A stretch of DNA of 62,780 nucleotides from Lachnospiraceae bacterium (lineage in GTDB: Bacteria > Bacillota > Clostridia > Lachnospirales > Lachnospiraceae): positions 43,949 through 106,728 of the forward strand of contig JAJQDT010000155.1 of NCBI GenBank assembly GCA_021202075.1, given 5' to 3'. The position numbers and the translations under genes are program-made. Each line of letters starts with the position of its first letter. The stretch's first letter is position 1. The notes under the pieces are model-generated. The model made no database searches, had not been told where the DNA came from, and saw only the letters and a program-made list of their open reading frames with translations. Shown here piece after piece: positions 61,899 to 62,780 of this stretch.

Positions 61899-62780
61899 TT
61901 ATTTCACAGTTACCTTACATTTTACTGACTTACCCCCAGATTTGATTGTAATCGTCGCTTTTCCCTTCTTCTTCGCCGTGATTTTCCCGGCAGACGTCAC
62001 AGATACTATTTTCTTATCAGAAGAGGAATACCGGAATTTCTGCAAAGAAGTAATCGGATACACTTCCGCTGCAAGTTTCAATGTCTCCCCCTTTTCCAGA
62101 GTCAGTGTTTTCGATATCCCGGTTATTTTCGTGGTCTTGACAGCAGTTTTCTGAACCTTTACCTTTATTGCCTGAGTTTTTCCGCTCGCAAGTGTAATGG
62201 TAACGACCGCACTGCCGATTTTGCCTTTCGCCGTGATTTTACCCTTGCTGTTTACGGTTACAATCTTCGTATTACTTGACTTCCAGGATAAAATAGAATC
62301 GCCATTCGCCAGCCCGGTAACCTTGAGTTTTGATGTTGACTGCTTTACTTTCAGCTTAATCGTAGTGGCATTTACCGCAATGGTCGGTGTCAGCGCATCG
62401 CCGTTCGTCCGAGTCTCCACATCACCACAGCTTTCACATGTGCGCGTTTGTACCTCTGCGTCAAAAACAGTAGCCTCCGCTGTTGTTTCCCATTCACCAT
62501 AGCTGTGTCCCAGAGCACTGATTGCTCTCGTATCCAGCACCGCCGAGCATATCGTACATTTTTGTACCTGCTCTCCGGCTTCCGTACACGTCACGGGCTT
62601 TGTCGTTGTCCATTCCCCTGCCGTATGACCGGTCATTTCAATTGTCTTTGTGTCAATTGTCGTACCGCAAACTGTACAGTTCTGCACCTGCTCCCCAGTT
62701 TCTGTACATGTCGCGGCTTTCGTCGTCGTCCACTCTCCAGCTGTATGGCTCGTCATTGCAATCGTCTTTGTGTCTAATAT
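61899..62780 (-). CDS. Surface protein with CxxC repeats and Ig-like domains, partial (C-terminal part)
   Basis: The last 293 codons of a gene that continues past the right edge; the frame stays open to 62780. It begins within 40-residue repeats carrying AGEWTTTKAATCTETGEQVQ and a CTVCGT-type CxxC, then two bacterial Ig-like (BIG2) domains (SSNTKIVTVNSKGKITAKG and SSDKKIVSVTSAGKITAKKK). Such repeats are common in large secreted clostridial surface proteins, often with N-terminal enzymatic or leucine-rich domains not visible here. There is no C-terminal anchor; the protein ends CKVTVK. Confidence 0.85.
   Translation of the reverse strand: MLDTKTIAMTSHTAGEWTTTKAATCTETGEQVQNCTVCGTTIDTKTIEMTGHTAGEWTTTKPVTCTEAGEQVQKCTICSAVLDTRAISALGHSYGEWETTAEATVFDAEVQTRTCESCGDVETRTNGDALTPTIAVNATTIKLKVKQSTSKLKVTGLANGDSILSWKSSNTKIVTVNSKGKITAKGKIGSAVVTITLASGKTQAIKVKVQKTAVKTTKITGISKTLTLEKGETLKLAAEVYPITSLQKFRYSSSDKKIVSVTSAGKITAKKKGKATITIKSGGKSVKCKVTVK

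Overview
The window looks like a chromosomal segment of a mid-GC Gram-positive anaerobe of the Clostridia, most likely Lachnospiraceae. The evidence is a PolC-type replicative polymerase, ClpC, EF-P, a DUF5688 protein, YqeG, strong AGGAGG ribosome sites, TTGACA/TATAAT promoters with 17-base spacers, and secreted proteins with aromatic cell-wall-binding repeats. This assignment is inference; no 16S gene is present. I saw no phage, insertion sequence or CRISPR array.

Layout. 1-11119 (minus): two back-to-back peptide/nickel-type ABC importers, each with permeases, ATPases and a substrate-binding protein, probably one long transcript. 11570-12214: a cytidylate-kinase-like protein. 12466-17400 (minus): a branched-chain-amino-acid-type importer, livJ-H-M-G-F. 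Divergent from it, 17948-23392 (plus): D-amino-acid aminotransferase, 5-oxoprolinase subunits PxpB, PxpC and PxpA, and both halves (DUF1445, DUF4392) of the D-glutamate cyclase that is a single protein in animals. Together they could turn D-amino acids and D-glutamate into 5-oxoproline and then glutamate. 23506: tRNA-Trp. 23847-40007 (minus): an AAA-ATPase/nuclease-like protein, RadA, a small unknown protein, ClpC beside a GntR regulator, a cadherin-like membrane protein, purE-M-N-D, homoserine acyltransferase, an NAD+ DNA ligase with a large zinc-finger insertion, and a pseudouridine synthase. 40491-43639: an SH3 membrane protein, efp, a DUF5688 protein and tRNA-Arg(CCG).

43767-56490 is the most unusual region. 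Five secreted transglutaminase-like proteins with wall-binding repeats, plus one relative without the catalytic domain, surround a compact operon that resembles dlt: a secreted SH3 protein ending in tyrosine, an MBOAT acyltransferase, an SGNH/DltD-like protein, an adenylation enzyme and a carrier protein. I infer that it moves an activated amino acid across the membrane onto a wall component, and that the transglutaminase-like proteins act on or bind the same wall. pyrC lies inside this island. 56596-61758 holds yqeG and polC, and the right edge holds a partial Ig-like surface protein.

A recurring theme is short tandem duplication in spacers (12, 13, ~15, 38, 39 and 72 bp periods) and inside genes (36 bp in oppD), together with low-complexity insertions in conserved proteins (LigA, PolC, PyrC). 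Two CATAAGG/CCTTATG palindromes suggest a dispersed repeat family.
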